NCBI RefSeq assembly: GCF_039555335.1
Contig: NC_092642.1
Location: forward strand, 12,560,743-12,624,742
Direction: 5' to 3'
Length of the DNA stretch: 64,000 nt
Origin: Amphiura filiformis
Taxonomy: Eukaryota; Echinodermata; Ophiuroidea; Amphilepidida; Amphiuridae
Position 1 is the stretch's first letter; every line of letters begins with the position of its first letter. Of this stretch, positions 10,801-22,549 are shown piece by piece. The notes beneath the pieces were generated by a model. The model saw only the letters and a list, made by a program, of their open reading frames with translations, searched no databases and was not told the DNA's origin. Both the position numbers and the translations under genes were made by a program.

Positions 10801-13800
10801 CAATGGGAGAGTTGTACTTACACAGGCGGACATCATATGGAGGGATGTTACTGTCAAGTCAAAGTATGACCCTTATTTTTCAGAACTTATCGGATCAGTC
10901 AAATATATACAGTAATATCATATGGTAGGAAGTTAGAATGCAGTTAGAATGTATAAAATGGGATGCTTTGCTTAAGAACTTTAGGCCTGACCTGTTTGTG
11001 AAATTTGCAGCAGAAAGGGTTATTCGAATGATTGTATTTGTTTATTCATGAATTACCTTTGACCAGTACACTTTCATCATAGGTCATGTAAACCATAGGT
11101 AAGGCATTTGATAAGTAAGTTGATTGTCTAAATATTATTATTAGGACTAGAAGTAGTAGCTGGCAATATTTTGTGATATTTGGAAAGAAAATGGGGGCAT
11201 TCATACAGATGTTTATCAGTTATTGTAACTTTTATAAAATGTGGAATACTAACTTTCAAATTTGTGGGTGAGTTGTGTAAGAAAAGCAACTAGTTGAAAG
11301 TTTGTAATAAATATTCATCTTTTTATTTCAAAATTCCACACTAGAAAATTGGACAATGTAAATCGTACTGGCGTACCAGCAAATTCATCCTCAACCAATC
11401 ACAGACCATCACCTCAACAGACAAATAATATTGACCAATCATCAGCGTCCGTAGCATCCAATGATCAGGGGTCAAGATCATCACAAGCAGCACCTGCAAC
11501 TCGTAGATTATTTTCTAAATCTCCCAATAGAACAGCAGCTACTGGAAGCGTATCCAGGCAAGAGGAAGTGGGTAGAGGACAGAGTAACCAAGCAACAAGC
11601 AGCCATTGCATGCAGCGATCAGCCAGTAGTAAGTTGCCACCAGCAAACATAGAATTCTTGAAATTTTATGCCCTTATCATATTAGCAATCACAGTGTGCA
11701 ATTAAAAAATTGCTCATGATCAAAATTTTTTTGTAGCTATCAGCTTTTCCAATAAATGTCATAAATATGCTATGCTTCTTGCGATTACTTAGTATAATAC
11801 AGGCATTATGGATGGAGTAGTGCCAATGTTCTTAGGAACTAACTCGGTCACTAGCAGACTAATTAGACCATGATTTGGTGTGGTTAAGAGATTGAAATTG
11901 TTTGTTAGTACACATAAATGTGGTGATTTTGCACCACCTGAACTTCCCTTTCATAGTTTTCACCCCTTAAGTCCATTGTGATCTGCTAGTGGCTAAATAC
12001 ATGACTAATCCCCAAGTTTTAAAAATTAGGATTAAAGTAATTACATCAAAAGAAAGGTGAATTGATTGAAGGAGCACTTATTGGAAGGATCTCCACAGTG
12101 GTGGCTCTAGTCTAAAGTCGGTATACCTTTCTGGAGTCAGTAATTTAGATATTATTTTTTATTATATCTTTAAATGTAATGATGAGAAGTACATGTATAT
12201 AAAAGTATACATTTTCAGGAAGTAAATGATGCAAGGAATCCAGCTAGCATAACAGATTCCTTCAAAAATGAAACACTTTCTGAGAAAATCTCAAAATTTG
12301 ATTTTACTTTACTGACTGGAGGAAGATATATTTCTTGCCTTTTCCATCCTAATTTTTCCCTTTGTCTACATGTTTTAATGTCTCTTGTTTCAGTTATTAC
12401 AGATCATGTCCATATCAAAACATCCAGCATAGCAGAGGTCAAGGCCTATAAGGAGCCGTACCTGTTTCGTGTTCGTGCACAAGTGTCAGATTTTGTGCCC
12501 AATGATGTTGCAGACTTTGTGATATTATTTTGTCCAAAGTGTCAACTAAGGTAATTAAAATATTTGCTCAAAACAGATTTCACCAAGAAATCCAAAATGG
12601 TCAAAGTATTAAAAAAACTGTAATATTGTCTTAATTTTGTCAAAACAAATATAAGTTTGTTTCTAGTAGTAGCTTTAAAAAGTGCAATGCGCAATGAGTT
12701 TTTTTAAAATTTTGATTTTGAATACAAAATGCGCAATGCGCAACAGGACCCACTTCACAATATGTTTGTTGCTGCCATGTTAGTTAACCCTTTGATTATA
12801 AACATTTTCTTTGTTTCCTGGTTGCTTCTTTTCTCTTTTTTTCTGATTTGAATGATTTTTGAGCACAAGTGTGAAAAACAAAATGCAATGCGCAAAAAAT
12901 GGCCTCCAGAATGTAACATGGGCGACTAATAGAAACAAACTTGTTTCTGTTTTTGGCCTGTTTCTTTTGAGTATAGCCATTTCCAGCAAATGATGTGGTA
13001 ATCAAAAAGGTTATTTTTAATGTAATTTGTTTGTTTGGAATAGTAAATTTCCATGTAAAATCTTGGCACCATGTCGTCAGTACTAGCAAGTAATAGATAG
13101 CTGCTGTTAATGCCTTAATTAGCCTTGACATAAAGAAATAATAAGAAATAATAAATTTGTATGTGAGATTGCTCCAGAGTTTGAGAATGAGAACATAAAA
13201 ACATCATAAGCAGTTGATACTAGCATAGTGTTTTTGAGGACATTTTTTGCATAAACAAACATCTGGTCACAGCAACTGAAATTCTGATTATTTCTGCACA
13301 ATAATATTATTGTAACCAGTGTTTGATTACCAGTGATTTGTTTCTTGATCACTGCAACTGCTATTATGATACAGGCATATAAGCATGATATTAAAGTGAG
13401 CAGAATGATAAATGTTTCTGTAATTTTGTGCGTAAAAGTGTACTGATGTCATTTGGGTTTTTTTTTATACATTTACAGGTGCAAAGTGCCGCATCCACCC
13501 AGATCTTCATCAGATGAGGCTGCCGATGCACAGGATCCACATGATGTGTCAGGTGTACAGACAAGAAGCAGGAGGAAAAGAGACGGTGCAAGTACTAGTG
13601 GCACATCAGGAGATGAGGCATTAATGAGAAGATCGACAAGGAACAAAGCTGCAGCCACTAGTGATACCTCTGACAATGACTCGTTGAGAAAAGTAAAAAG
13701 AAAGAAACTTGCAAATACTGCCAGGCAGCAAGGGATTGAACACATGGACAAATCAATTCGTAAAATTGCTGTTGTGCGTCCGTCAAACATGAAGAGAAAG

Positions 13801-16800
13801 ACTGCAAAACGAACTGTAAAGGGTCATAAAACTACAGCGGAATTAGAAGATAATCGACTGCAATCAGATGAGCTTGCCGCTACTGTTAGACTTACTGTTG
13901 AGGGTAAGTGATCTGTTTTAATTATATCAGTCCTGGGGTCCATTTCACTCAACTTTACGAAGCTTCGTAAGTCTCAAAATCATTCATAACTTACGACGAG
14001 TCGTAAGTTCCATTTCACGTAACTTACTTACAAACGGTACCCTTCGTAAGTAATAGGGATTTATTGCAGGGACTCTTCGTAAAGTTACATCTAGTATTGG
14101 GTATTCGTAATTTTTCGAACAGTTAATTGAGTTATGAAGGGTTAAAAGTTTAGTGAAATGGACCCTTGATGAACTTATTCGAAGAGGAAAATGGTGAGTG
14201 AATTATTGTTATTAAGCAGGAGATTTTGTCAGATTTAAACTGAGGTGTAGTTTATTAAAATGTTAAACATTTTTACTTTATGGGCAAGCTCATGCTGTTT
14301 TAAAGCTGTATTTTCTTGCCATGAATGCATCCTGTATAATGTGCATAGAAGGATTAAACATTTTAAGTGCAAAAAATGTGTTATCTTTGGTCATTCGGTC
14401 TTTGTGTAAAATGATATTTGACAAAACCTATATGAATGCTAGCTACTCAGTTAAATTTGTAGCTGCATACTAGTAAGTGATCAGTTATGGGCATCAGGAG
14501 GGAGGTTGTTTTGGAACTACCTTTCTCATACACTTGATCAGATTTGAATACAATTACATACATACAATAGATGAATACAATTTTGACTATATCACCCTGC
14601 ACCAGGGTTGTTGCTAGAGAATTTTTAGTGCCGGGTGGTATTTGAGGGAAATTGAAAATTTGATTGAAAATTGCCTAAATTTGGCCAAATTCTATGTGAT
14701 TTTTCAATTTTTGACACTTGAGTGCTGGGTGCCAGAGCTTAAATTGTTTATCAGTGGTGGGCTCTAAATCTGAGTGCTGGGCTCTGCCGCCCACCACCGC
14801 CCACCGTAGCTACATCCCTGCCCTGCAATACAACGTTCACACGGTACCTATGGATTGAACCATATCATGCTGATTATTCACACCTGTAAGATTAGTATCT
14901 TTGAAAAGAGCGGTATTGCATTCTATCTATGATTGCGGACATACACAGGTGATGAGTTCAACCTGTTTGTAGTGCAGGGCGATATAGTCAAAAATGGTAT
15001 TCATCATTATGACGTTACTTCTACAACGAATAGCTACTACTAGCTCATCAAAGTGTCAAGGGAAACCCAACCCATCAAATGACTTTGTACTTTTTCTGGC
15101 AGATCTAAGTGTACAAGATGCTCTACTTCTGGCACATCAAGGTGTCAAGTTACAAGGCTACCCACATAATGTAGACTCTAGGAGTACCCAAGGTGACCCT
15201 TCAACTCCGAGATATTATGTGTGTCCAAGATGTTCACCTGATGATAGGAGCACAACAGGAGAAGATACAAGTGGTAAGAACAATCTGACATTTGTTCCTA
15301 TTTGAATAGTGAGTCCTGAACTGATGATTTCTTATCCAACTCTGATGTAAAGATGTGTAAATAATAGGGCTGGTGTTGACAAGGCTGTTGTCGACAATAT
15401 TGACGACAAAGCAATTTTCCAGCTTGTCGACAAGCAAGGATATATTGTTGACAAAAATTAATCATTAAAAAAATTAGAGAAATGCTCAAGATATGCCTAA
15501 CATCGCTATTATTTGCCATGAAATAACTGTGTCAGTCTTCTATTTCATTTGTAAGTGGTGTAGATTATCTTTCCATTATAAATTCCAATATTCTGATGAT
15601 GCATAATTGCATAATATGGTGTATATGGTAATATTTTGATAAAAAACCCCGCATGATATGGTAGCGAACTTAATATTTTGACTTAAATGATGTATTGTTT
15701 TGTCGACAACTTGTCGACAATGTAAATTCTACTAGACAACAGCCCTAGTATATAATGGTACTTATTTATTCTAAAGTAAGAAAAACAAAAGGAAACATTC
15801 TTATTCAGTCGGTGTGACGTATAAAGAATCCACATAATTTGATTGGTTTTCAGCTGCATAATATGAGATGATGTTAGACAGTAACATCCCCAACTTGATA
15901 TTTTACTTGCCCTACCCTTTGCACACATTTTTTCACCATAAATCTTGCAAAGTTACGATACTGTAGTCATCAGACAAGACGTAGAATGCAGTGTGGGTAT
16001 TTCTTTTTGATGGGCACCTTATAGAGATATCAGTTTGTATAATTATATTCATATCTGTCATTATAAATCTAGTTGCCCACTGCCTTAACATGTCAGTGCT
16101 TTTTGGTTGCCCGATGTCAAATTTTTATTGTCCCTGGCTGCTAGCAATACAGGGAATACTGCTAGGCCTGATCTATATAGTGATGATTTAAAATTGGTCA
16201 AATTTCAAAAACTCCACAATATTTAGCATTTCATTTTCTGGGTAAAACAATGTTGAGTAAAAAGTTCTATGTTGTCCATTGATGTATTTATTCTTCTATC
16301 ATACCATCAGATGACACAGCCAGCTTACTTCAGTACGAGTATTGTATCAAGTTGTTCCTACGAGATGACAGTGGCACAATACCAGTGGTTGTCAAGAGCA
16401 AACATGCTGTAAGTACATCCACAAGATTGCTACAAATGTGCAGGGACATGTTTCTGGGGAAAATGTCATATACATGTACTGTTACATTTGGTACAGATTT
16501 ATAGCTATGGGTCTCCTCTATCCAGTGATACCAATATACGTATACAAACATTAATTCTAAATCTTGTGATTGCCCACATAATGTTGTTATTACATCATAA
16601 TGTGGGCATGCCCTTACAAAATTATAGGAAATTATGGCTATGCACAAAAGTATAGGCAAACTGATGAACATAATATGCATGCAATTGGCGAACATACGAT
16701 TTTCACAGCATTTTCTCCTACATATGACAGGAAATAAATATTTCAACCAACAAGAAGTCAATATCTCTTGCAATAATTTTACATGGATTTTACTGTATGT

Positions 16801-18074
16801 AGAAACCTATGGTGGGCCTCACCAACCCCCCATGATAATTTTTGATGGTCGAACCTACCCCGGTCCCCGGGTAAGGTGCTTGGGTCAACATTTTATCACT
16901 GAACTAAGCACAAAAAAGATGGATCTACGATTAGCTAAGTCCTTTTATCGTAAATATACACATTTTTATGCCGGATGAAAAACATTGGGGGTGTTTCATG
17001 CCCTTAGTAGGGCTAGGGTTAAAACATGATTGATTACCTTCTCCAGTGTCCCAATCCCCTCTTCTCTTCCACATCTTAGGGGATAAATGTTGTTAGTTTT
17101 CAAAGTGTAAAGTACCTTCTTCAACTGGCCCTCCTTTCCACTAGTTGTGTGTGATCACTCCATCTTGTTAGTAGAATCACACAATCTATAGGCCTACATC
17201 TCTTGATGTGTGAGTTTTCTTGATTCATATATCAAAAATGGTAGTTCACGTTTCATTGAACATTGTTCAGAGTTTTCCTTTAAATTTTTTTGTTAGTTTT
17301 AATTGTCCCATGTGATACAAATGTTGATCAAAATTCCAAAAATTTGAAAATTAGATGGCCAAGGTTTTAAAACTGGCCCATGTGATACAAATGTTGGTGA
17401 TCAAATTTCCAAAAATTTGAATATTAGATGCCCATGGTTGTAAAATTGGGAAACAAAACAGTGTGTTAGACCAAAAAAGGTGTCTCCGAATAAAGTTGAA
17501 AATCAGCAAAGCAGTTGGCATTGTTTTTTTTACAAAATGTGAGCGAGCAATGTGCTAATTTTTTATCCTTTCCTCTGTCAACTAAAACCAAGCAACCAAA
17601 CAAAAAATAATCCTCTAAACCAAAACATGTAAAAAAAAACCCTGAATGTGCAAAAATCTACGACTGAGACAAACCCCATTTTTTGCATTATGTATACTTA
17701 AATTAAAATTGACATTCAAGATATCTTAGACTGATTTTTAGAGTGGTTCCAGCCAAAAAATACGAGACTGGGATGTTGATTTGATCACTTATCTATTTAT
17801 GTTTATTTGTTCCTTTTAATTGCAGGAGACTTTCTTCGAAGACATACCTCCAGTGAATCTCCATGACAACGTAGAGAGTAAACTAAACTTGGAGGAGTAC
17901 ATGCGTAAACTTTGTCCATATCCCCTTGAGCAGCCATCAATGTCACCTAATGAAACGGACAATTCTCATCCGTGGCTAGATGCATGCATCATGTCATATC
18001 CAGGTCAGGTCAGAGGTCAGCACATGTACAAGTACCATTTGTTTCATACAGCATTAGCACTGGATGTGGAGTGA
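4735..18074 (+). CDS. POT1: Protection of telomeres 1 (POT1) homologue, exons B1-B12
   Basis: Twelve exons with canonical splice borders and consistent phases (106, 140, 141, 191, 130, 173, 284, 157, 425, 171, 98, 249 nt) join to 2265 nt, 754 codons plus TGA; the short N-terminal methionine exon is missing. POT1 binds the single-stranded telomeric G-overhang through OB1 and OB2 and binds TPP1 through its C-terminal OB3, in the nuclear shelterin complex. Landmarks: VVKFFKPP, CNLF, GFASLVFDG, RWANT (OB1); QYFDLTCQ, LLKVWDGT, LHRGTSYGRG (OB2); TDH, LFCPKCQL, YYVCPRC, YEYCIKLFLRDDSGT and HPWLDACIMSY (OB3). The protein is longer than the 634-residue human one. The extra length is a Ser-rich linker (exon B7) and a basic segment (exon B9). 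Introns carry several MITEs and repeats. Confidence 0.9.
6174..6313 (+). CDS. POT1: POT1 exon B2
   Basis: Acceptor TTTACAG, donor GTAAGA. Encodes DYFMALTLIDPS, CNLFRRE and GDIVRLHCIK of OB1. It lacks the insertion seen in exon A2. Confidence 0.87.
6395..6460 (+). repeat. Possible tRNA-derived SINE fragment
   Basis: A-box-like GTTGAGCTAGC followed by B-box-like GTTCAATTCC. No full tRNA fold is visible. A comparable fragment lies in the matching intron of the upstream copy, so it may predate the duplication. Confidence 0.25.
6492..6690 (+). repeat. Dispersed repeat beginning GGGATGTAGCTA
   Basis: Starts GGGATGTAGCTATGG and runs through a GGTGG-rich segment with AGAGCCCACCACTCAG. The same repeat occurs inverted at 14740-14822, and its first bases recur at 35584. 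It is intronic and non-coding. Confidence 0.55.
7015..7065 (+). repeat. Terminal fragment of the 51.6-kb TIR family
   Basis: AAAAAGACTAGTTTGCGTGT and the bases that follow resemble the left end of the TIR element at 51654. Only the terminal part is recognisable here. Confidence 0.4.
7302..7442 (+). CDS. POT1: POT1 exon B3
   Basis: Phase-0 exon encoding VQLYNNELQAV...GFASLVFDG...QDKDK. It is identical over all 141 bases to exon A3 at 2830-2970, while the flanking introns differ. Confidence 0.88.
7835..8025 (+). CDS. POT1: POT1 exon B4
   Basis: Acceptor GAGCAG, donor GTGAGT. Encodes VRGLQRWANTV, then QYFDLTCQVVAKA and LLKVWDGTKCSW. It closes OB1 and begins OB2. It ends in phase 2; the next exon restores the Trp codon. 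Confidence 0.88.
9072..9201 (+). CDS. POT1: POT1 exon B5
   Basis: Acceptor GATTGCAG, donor GTGAGA. Encodes PVRDIDAGNRPIEW and VDVCLYDDHVPAGEKIQ, matching the human LTIDILVYDNHV stretch of OB2. Confidence 0.85.
10133..10311. repeat. Small fold-back repeat in a POT1 intron
   Basis: GGTAAATCTCATAAGCC near 10140 is matched in inverted orientation by GCCTTATGGGATTTACC near 10285. No coding content. Confidence 0.5.
10470..10642 (+). CDS. POT1: POT1 exon B6
   Basis: Acceptor CATTTCAG, donor GTGAGT. Encodes PGNYICLYNLHALKY and LHRGTSYGRGVTVMPQYD, matching human LRIYSLH and LHGGTSYGRG. Two decayed tandem copies follow directly. Confidence 0.88.
10653..10900 (+). pseudogene. Two decayed tandem copies of POT1 exon B6
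   Basis: Copy 2 (about 10653-10770) repeats the CAGGGGAGGT...GACCCAGATATCCAAGAA segment of exon B6 and even a GTGAGTT end, but it carries an in-frame stop and small deletions. Copy 3 (about 10772-10900) is more diverged and ends in CAGAACTTATCGGATCAG. With the real exon this is a triplication with a unit of about 120 bp. Confidence 0.8.
11345..11628 (+). CDS. POT1: POT1 exon B7 (Ser/Gln-rich linker)
   Basis: Acceptor CACACTAG, donor GTAAGT at 11629. Encodes a linker rich in S, N, Q and T between OB2 and OB3, probably disordered. The phases (2 in, 1 out) fit both neighbours. Confidence 0.78.
12394..12550 (+). CDS. POT1: POT1 exon B8
   Basis: Acceptor TTGTTTCAG, donor GTAATT. Encodes ITDHVHIKTSSIAEV, YLFRVRAQVSDF and LFCPKCQLR. 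This is the start of OB3 with the first CPxC pair of the expected zinc site. Confidence 0.88.
13479..13903 (+). CDS. POT1: POT1 exon B9 (basic Ser/Thr-rich insertion)
   Basis: Acceptor TTTACAG, donor GTAAGT. The 142 codons hold basic clusters (RSRRKR, KVKRKK, KRKTAKR) and repeated S/T-G/D motifs such as TSGTSGDE and TSDTSDND. It occupies the place of the Holliday-junction-resolvase-like insertion of human OB3 but shows no clear similarity to it. The basic clusters could act in nuclear import or nucleic-acid contact (inference). Confidence 0.8.
13936..14165. mobile_element. Fold-back MITE in a POT1 intron
   Basis: Starts GGGTCCATTTCACT and ends AGTGAAATGGACCC. The interior has several smaller palindromes built on CTTCGTAAG. 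It is non-coding. Confidence 0.65.
14740..14822 (-). repeat. Inverted copy of the GGGATGTAGCTA dispersed repeat
   Basis: Reads as the reverse complement of the repeat at 6492: AGTGCTGGGCTCTGCC followed by a CCACC-rich run and TAGCTACATCCC. It lies in a POT1 intron. Confidence 0.55.
15103..15273 (+). CDS. POT1: POT1 exon B10
   Basis: Acceptor CTGGCAG, donor GTAAGA. Encodes DLSVQDALLLAHQGVKLQG and YYVCPRCSPDD. The second CPxC pair corresponds to GCKQC of human POT1 and should complete the four-cysteine zinc site. Confidence 0.82.
15365..15750. repeat. Possible MITE rich in TTGTCGAC
   Basis: TAGGGCTG near 15366 and CAGCCCTA near 15742 are inverted. TTGTCGACAA-type words cluster inside both ends. 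Boundaries are uncertain. Confidence 0.4.
16311..16408 (+). CDS. POT1: POT1 exon B11
   Basis: Acceptor ACCATCAG, donor GTAAGT. Encodes DDTASLLQYEYCIKLFLRD and DSGTIPVVVKSKHA, matching human [22 protein letters not shown] of OB3. Confidence 0.87.
17300..17450 (+). repeat. Tandem duplication, unit about 75 bp
   Basis: CCATGTGATACAAATGTTG and the sequence after it occur twice in direct order with minor changes. It is intronic. Confidence 0.6.
17826..18074 (+). CDS. POT1: POT1 terminal exon B12
   Basis: Acceptor AATTGCAG; stop TGA at 18072-18074. Encodes TFFEDIPPVNL, MRKLCPYP, HPWLDACIMSYPG and TALALDVE. These match the human C-terminus (FFQIPASEV, MFCPPG, YPWLECFIKSY, TTVAEDVI), which contacts TPP1. 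Confidence 0.9.
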   Translation, partial: ETFFEDIPPVNLHDNVESKLNLEEYMRKLCPYPLEQPSMSPNETDNSHPWLDACIMSYPGQVRGQHMYKYHLFHTALALDVE

Positions 18075-19611
18075 AATGCTTGTAGCAACTTTAAGAGGAA
18101 GTGTGCTACTGTGTTTGCATGATGTGCAATCACTACACTAACTTGCATCTAGCGAAGACGTTTTTTTATTGCATGGACACTATAAACCCACAAGTGAGGT
18201 TTTGGTTGTTGGCTTGAATCACATCATAAGCTATGAACCATGGACACCTCATTTTGCTAAAAATTGCTAAGCAAGTCACATAGTATTGTACGATCCTGGT
18301 GTGACCTTGTTGTTTTTACATGATAAACAGGGTGTTGGCCAGTGCTGTTCTTCTGTCCTATCAACTGAGGTGGTGTTGCATCAAGAAGCATTGGAGAGGG
18401 GTGATGCATGTGCACCCTTTGGAAGTGAAAAATTTAAAACTCTTTAAAATATCTGAAATACAGCTGGTGCTCTCTCATTCTGGTGCTGTGCCTCCCTCTT
18501 GTAACAATTTGAAATCAACCAGGCTCAGTGTGCCCCAATGGCAGCAACTTGAATGGAGTGACCCGGTTGAACATGAGCTTTGACCAGGAAGTTGCCATCC
18601 ATGTATCTGTATTTTATGTTCTTGTGCCTTCCAGTTGGGCCAAAATAAGTTGTTGTGTTGCCCTCAAGTGGGATCAATGGGAATGTTGGGTCGGTTGGTG
18701 GATTTTTTTTTATCTTCAGTTTTGAAAAATCCCCACAAATATTAAATAATGCTGCTTTCATTAGGGACATTTGTCAATTTTGACTACTGGATCAGGCCTT
18801 GCCGTTTGAGGCGAGCGATCTCGCCACTGCTCGCCCAAACTCAATTTCTAGCGAGCGATTTTCAACTCGCCAAAGACACCGTGACTAAATATCACTCGCT
18901 GCGAATCGCCCAAAATTGAATCCAATATCAATTTACATGCAAGTTTCAGTACTTCAGTGTATCCTGTATCCGATCTACCGTAATAAGTTAGCCTTAAACC
19001 TGGATACGAAAGAAAGGTTTTGAAGCTTTGTGAACAAGTGTGTAATATTGTTTCATATTAGTATATGAATGATTTTTCAGACCTAGCGAGTGATTTGATT
19101 AAAATGAAGAGAGTGATTCGACCACTCGCCTCGCCCTTAAAATCTAGACGACATGGCCTGCTGGATGCTTGTTATATATAATCAGTTAAAGACTAATCTT
19201 TCAATTCAAATATTAATTTAAAAACATTGATTTTTTACATATGTGTAAAAATCGTTATTAAAAAAAAATGCGACACTGATTTTTCAGGATTTATGGCTGG
19301 TCGTTGAGGGCAACACGACAATTGTTTTTGCCTTATTTTCATACAGTTATTTTCCTTACAGTTACAAAAGAATTCTGAACTATATAGTCATCCTCGATAT
19401 ATTTATTTATGATTTATACAGCATGTAACTTTTACAATATATATAACTCATACAAAGATTCTTATCATTTGATTGGTCAATTACTATTGAATATTTTTGC
19501 TATTTATAGAAAAAGACTATTGCACTCTGCACCAGTGCAATAGTCCATTTTCCATTGCACTCACACACGCAGGTACCATGGCAATGCTGACAAGCGCGAG
19601 CGTATATCGCA

Positions 19612-19711
19612 CAAAGCCGTGTTGAATGGAACAGTCCATATTTCACCTCATGAAAATTTTGCAAAGCCTTGTTGAACGGAACAGTCTATATTTCACCTCA
19701 TAAAAATTTTC
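19612..19711 (+). repeat. Tandem repeat, 2 x 50 bp
   Basis: CAAAGCC[G/T]TGTTGAA... through CTCAT[G/A]AAAATTTT occurs twice in direct order with four mismatches. Confidence 0.8.
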
Positions 19712-20109
19712 TTACCATTGTACTCATAAACATTCAATATTTGTATAATATGATGCAATTAAGCAAAAGGAGTGGGATAGTGAAACCAAATTTTTAGCCA
19801 CATCCACAATATGCATTGGAAACTACAAAGTATAATAGATACAGTGCTGTTATTTTCCACAAATACAGTGTAACCAGAATGGAAGTAATTAATATTAACA
19901 CAGGCGTGTGCATCCTTTTTATGGTGTGTTTTCCTTTTCATGGTGGCCAACCTTGATTCATATTATCATACTGTTATATTAAAGGCCTAGTCAGTGATTC
20001 CAGTGAAAGTGTAACAAAAATTAAAACTTATGTATAAATTGCTTAAAAATGAAGAGTAAATAATTGAAATTGGTATTTCTGAAATGAAAAAAATTGACAA
20101 AATTAAGGA

Positions 20110-20540
20110 AAATAGCAGTATTGACAAACCTGAAGCCCCCATTTAAATACATGTAGCTATGTAGTGATATTACAGTTTCATGTAATCAATGTCCTATTTT
20201 GTTTTTAGGGGGGTCCCAAATTTACAAAATGTCAGCATCAATAAAATTGCAACCCCCCTATTTTGGCAACAAAAAATTTATGACCCCCACCACTGATACA
20301 CCTTACCCCAGGCTAAAATTGTATTGAATTCAGTCTTTTTGAATAAAATAAACACACTATCTGTGGTCATCATATGACCCCCGGTATAATGGACCCCCCC
20401 TTCCGAAGAAAATGATAGCCCCTTAATACACAGGTTTCTGACTTAATCAACAAGCAGGCTATGTTAGCACATCTATGCTACTAACAAGATGCAAAAAACT
20501 GCATTTTGATGATTTTCTGAATGAGCAAATTGGTGAACAG
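20110..20540 (+). repeat. Dispersed repeat, copy 1 (interrupted)
   Basis: Shares AGCAGTATTGACAAA, TCCTATTTTGT, TAGCACATCTATGCTACTA and GATTTTCTGAA in the same order with 21550-21795. About 220 bp of C-rich sequence (20208-20428) is inserted in this copy only. Confidence 0.6.
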
Positions 20541-21549
20541 GCAAGGGCTTAGGCAGCCAGCCGTGTAGGGAGTGTTTTACACACCCAAATTTGTGAATAC
20601 TCACCCAGTTTTTGCCCACATGGCCTATATTTTGTACACAAATCTTAAATTTACACACCCAGTTTTTTGAATTTACACACCCAAACCTTTGAATCCTGCC
20701 TAAGACCCTGTGAACAGGTCTATAATTGTTTGAAGTCAAGGTGTTCTGCATAATAGAGTAAAGGACCACATGTTGTCCACCAGGCATGGATTCACTGCTT
20801 GGCCTCTCATGCTCTAACACATTGTTGGCCTCAAACTTCAAAGTAAATTGATACATATTGAATTTACTGAGATGGTAGACCCAAGGAGTACTGACTCAGA
20901 ATTGCCTTGTGTGTGTCTGTATAAAGCATGGAGAGCAAAGCCAGAAATCAGACAATGATTTAGCTTGTAAGCTTGAGGGTTACAAAAGTCTGTGCACATA
21001 GTACTTAGGGCACATTAAATGGCCAGAATGCAAACAAGCAGTCACCATCAATTGAAGTGTACCGGATGCATGGAGAAATAATGCGGAGGTACACTATTTT
21101 GCCCTGCATGAGCAACACACAAACATGCTGGAGTCGGTAATTCTTTGGGTCAACTCTCTCCAATTAAATTGCAGTACTGGCAAAGCTATCATCTGTGCAG
21201 CTTTATGTATACCTAATATCTGGAATACATAGCAATGTTTTATATGAAAGTGTGGCAACTGTGCAGATAGCTTCATAAACGGATTTAATTATAACCACAA
21301 GTCAAGACTAGGAGCGTCCCAACCGTCTGTCATGTTTGCTTCTTTGTGTATTTGCGTGTTGATCATGTAGGATCAACTATTATATCATTCATATATAAAT
21401 TCTAGACAGTTCATTGGTTGATTGCCAATTATCATTTTTACCATCAGCCTCCCTGTGTGATAGTTTTTACCGGCACAGTGCTGCGCTGTACTTGTAGCGA
21501 TTTAGTTATTGGGAAGTTTTTAAATCAAAATTTGGAAAAAAAAAAAGCG

Positions 21550-21795
21550 ATGAAAACAGCAGTATTGACAAATGTGAAGCCCCATTCAAATATGCGTAGC
21601 TAATTTCTCTACTAAGTAGAGAAATTTCACTTTCATGCAAAATATCCTATTTTGTCTTTAATACACAGTTTTTGGCTTCACCACTTGCAGGCTATATTAG
21701 CACATCTATGCTACTATTAAAGAAAGGTGCAAAAAACTGAATATTTATGATTTTTATGATTTTCTGAAAGAGCAAATTACTGAATAGGCCTTTAT
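21550..21795 (+). repeat. Dispersed repeat, copy 2 (uninterrupted)
   Basis: This is the shorter partner of 20110-20540. Comparing the two marks an insertion or deletion at about 20208-20428. Confidence 0.6.
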
Positions 21796-22549
21796 TATAT
21801 AAACTTGTAGATTTTACTTCAAATCCATATACCCCCTATAAAAGGCAAGACCATAATCTTTCACACCAGGGTGTATACTTCAAATTGAGTTCATTCAGGT
21901 ATCTCAATTTGAAATACATACTCCTTGTGTGAAAGATTAAGATGGAAAAGTCAAACGTTGTCTGTGATTTTGTGCTGGTTTTTACATCAATTTTTGCTTG
22001 AGAGCTTAACTCTTGTCAACTGGACACATTTAAAAAAATTTTTTAACAAGTGGAGGGGGGTGGTTGTAACCCCATCTGAATTTTCTATACTAAACGTCTC
22101 ATGCTTTTGATCTTGTTTGATACCAATGTATTTCTATCCAGGCCAGTAGTACACAGGTTTTCAAAATGGGGGGGGCACTGCTCTTTGGTTTTCGACTGAA
22201 ATATTTCTGACCCGAATTTGTTTTCAAATTTGTATTTTTAAACTAAATTTTTAACCGAATGGCTATTGTATCACAACATTGGACTCTAATAACAACTCAT
22301 TTACCACATTCAACATACTATGTAAATTTTAATTTGAAGGGTGCATTTTCCCTGACTGAGCAAAGTGGGGCCCCCTTTGCATATGCCACTGAGCCAGTAA
22401 TACCAAAATAAGTACCAACATGCTGTGTGTTTTATTTGATAGCAATGTATAACTATGTGTCCTATTCAGTGATACCAAATAAGTATCAATGTCGTTAACT
22501 CGCTGTGACGTCATAAATGTAAGTGTGCCTTCTCAAAATCGGGGAATCC

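Larger units (their letters stand above)
18075..22549. other. Intergenic repeats, no host gene seen
   Basis: No exon with both coding character and splice sites was found. Contents include a GCGAGCGA-rich fold-back repeat (about 18795-19155), a 50-bp tandem repeat, and two dispersed copies of one repeat at 20110-20540 and 21550-21795. Confidence 0.5.

Noticed and set aside
12660-12900. Cluster of GCAATGCGCAA words as a regulatory array
   Set aside because: Only a few irregularly spaced occurrences in an intron; no consistent unit or symmetry.
16330-16773. Minus-strand open frame overlapping POT1 exon B11
   Set aside because: Shadow of a real exon; Cys/Ile-rich reading without a family match.
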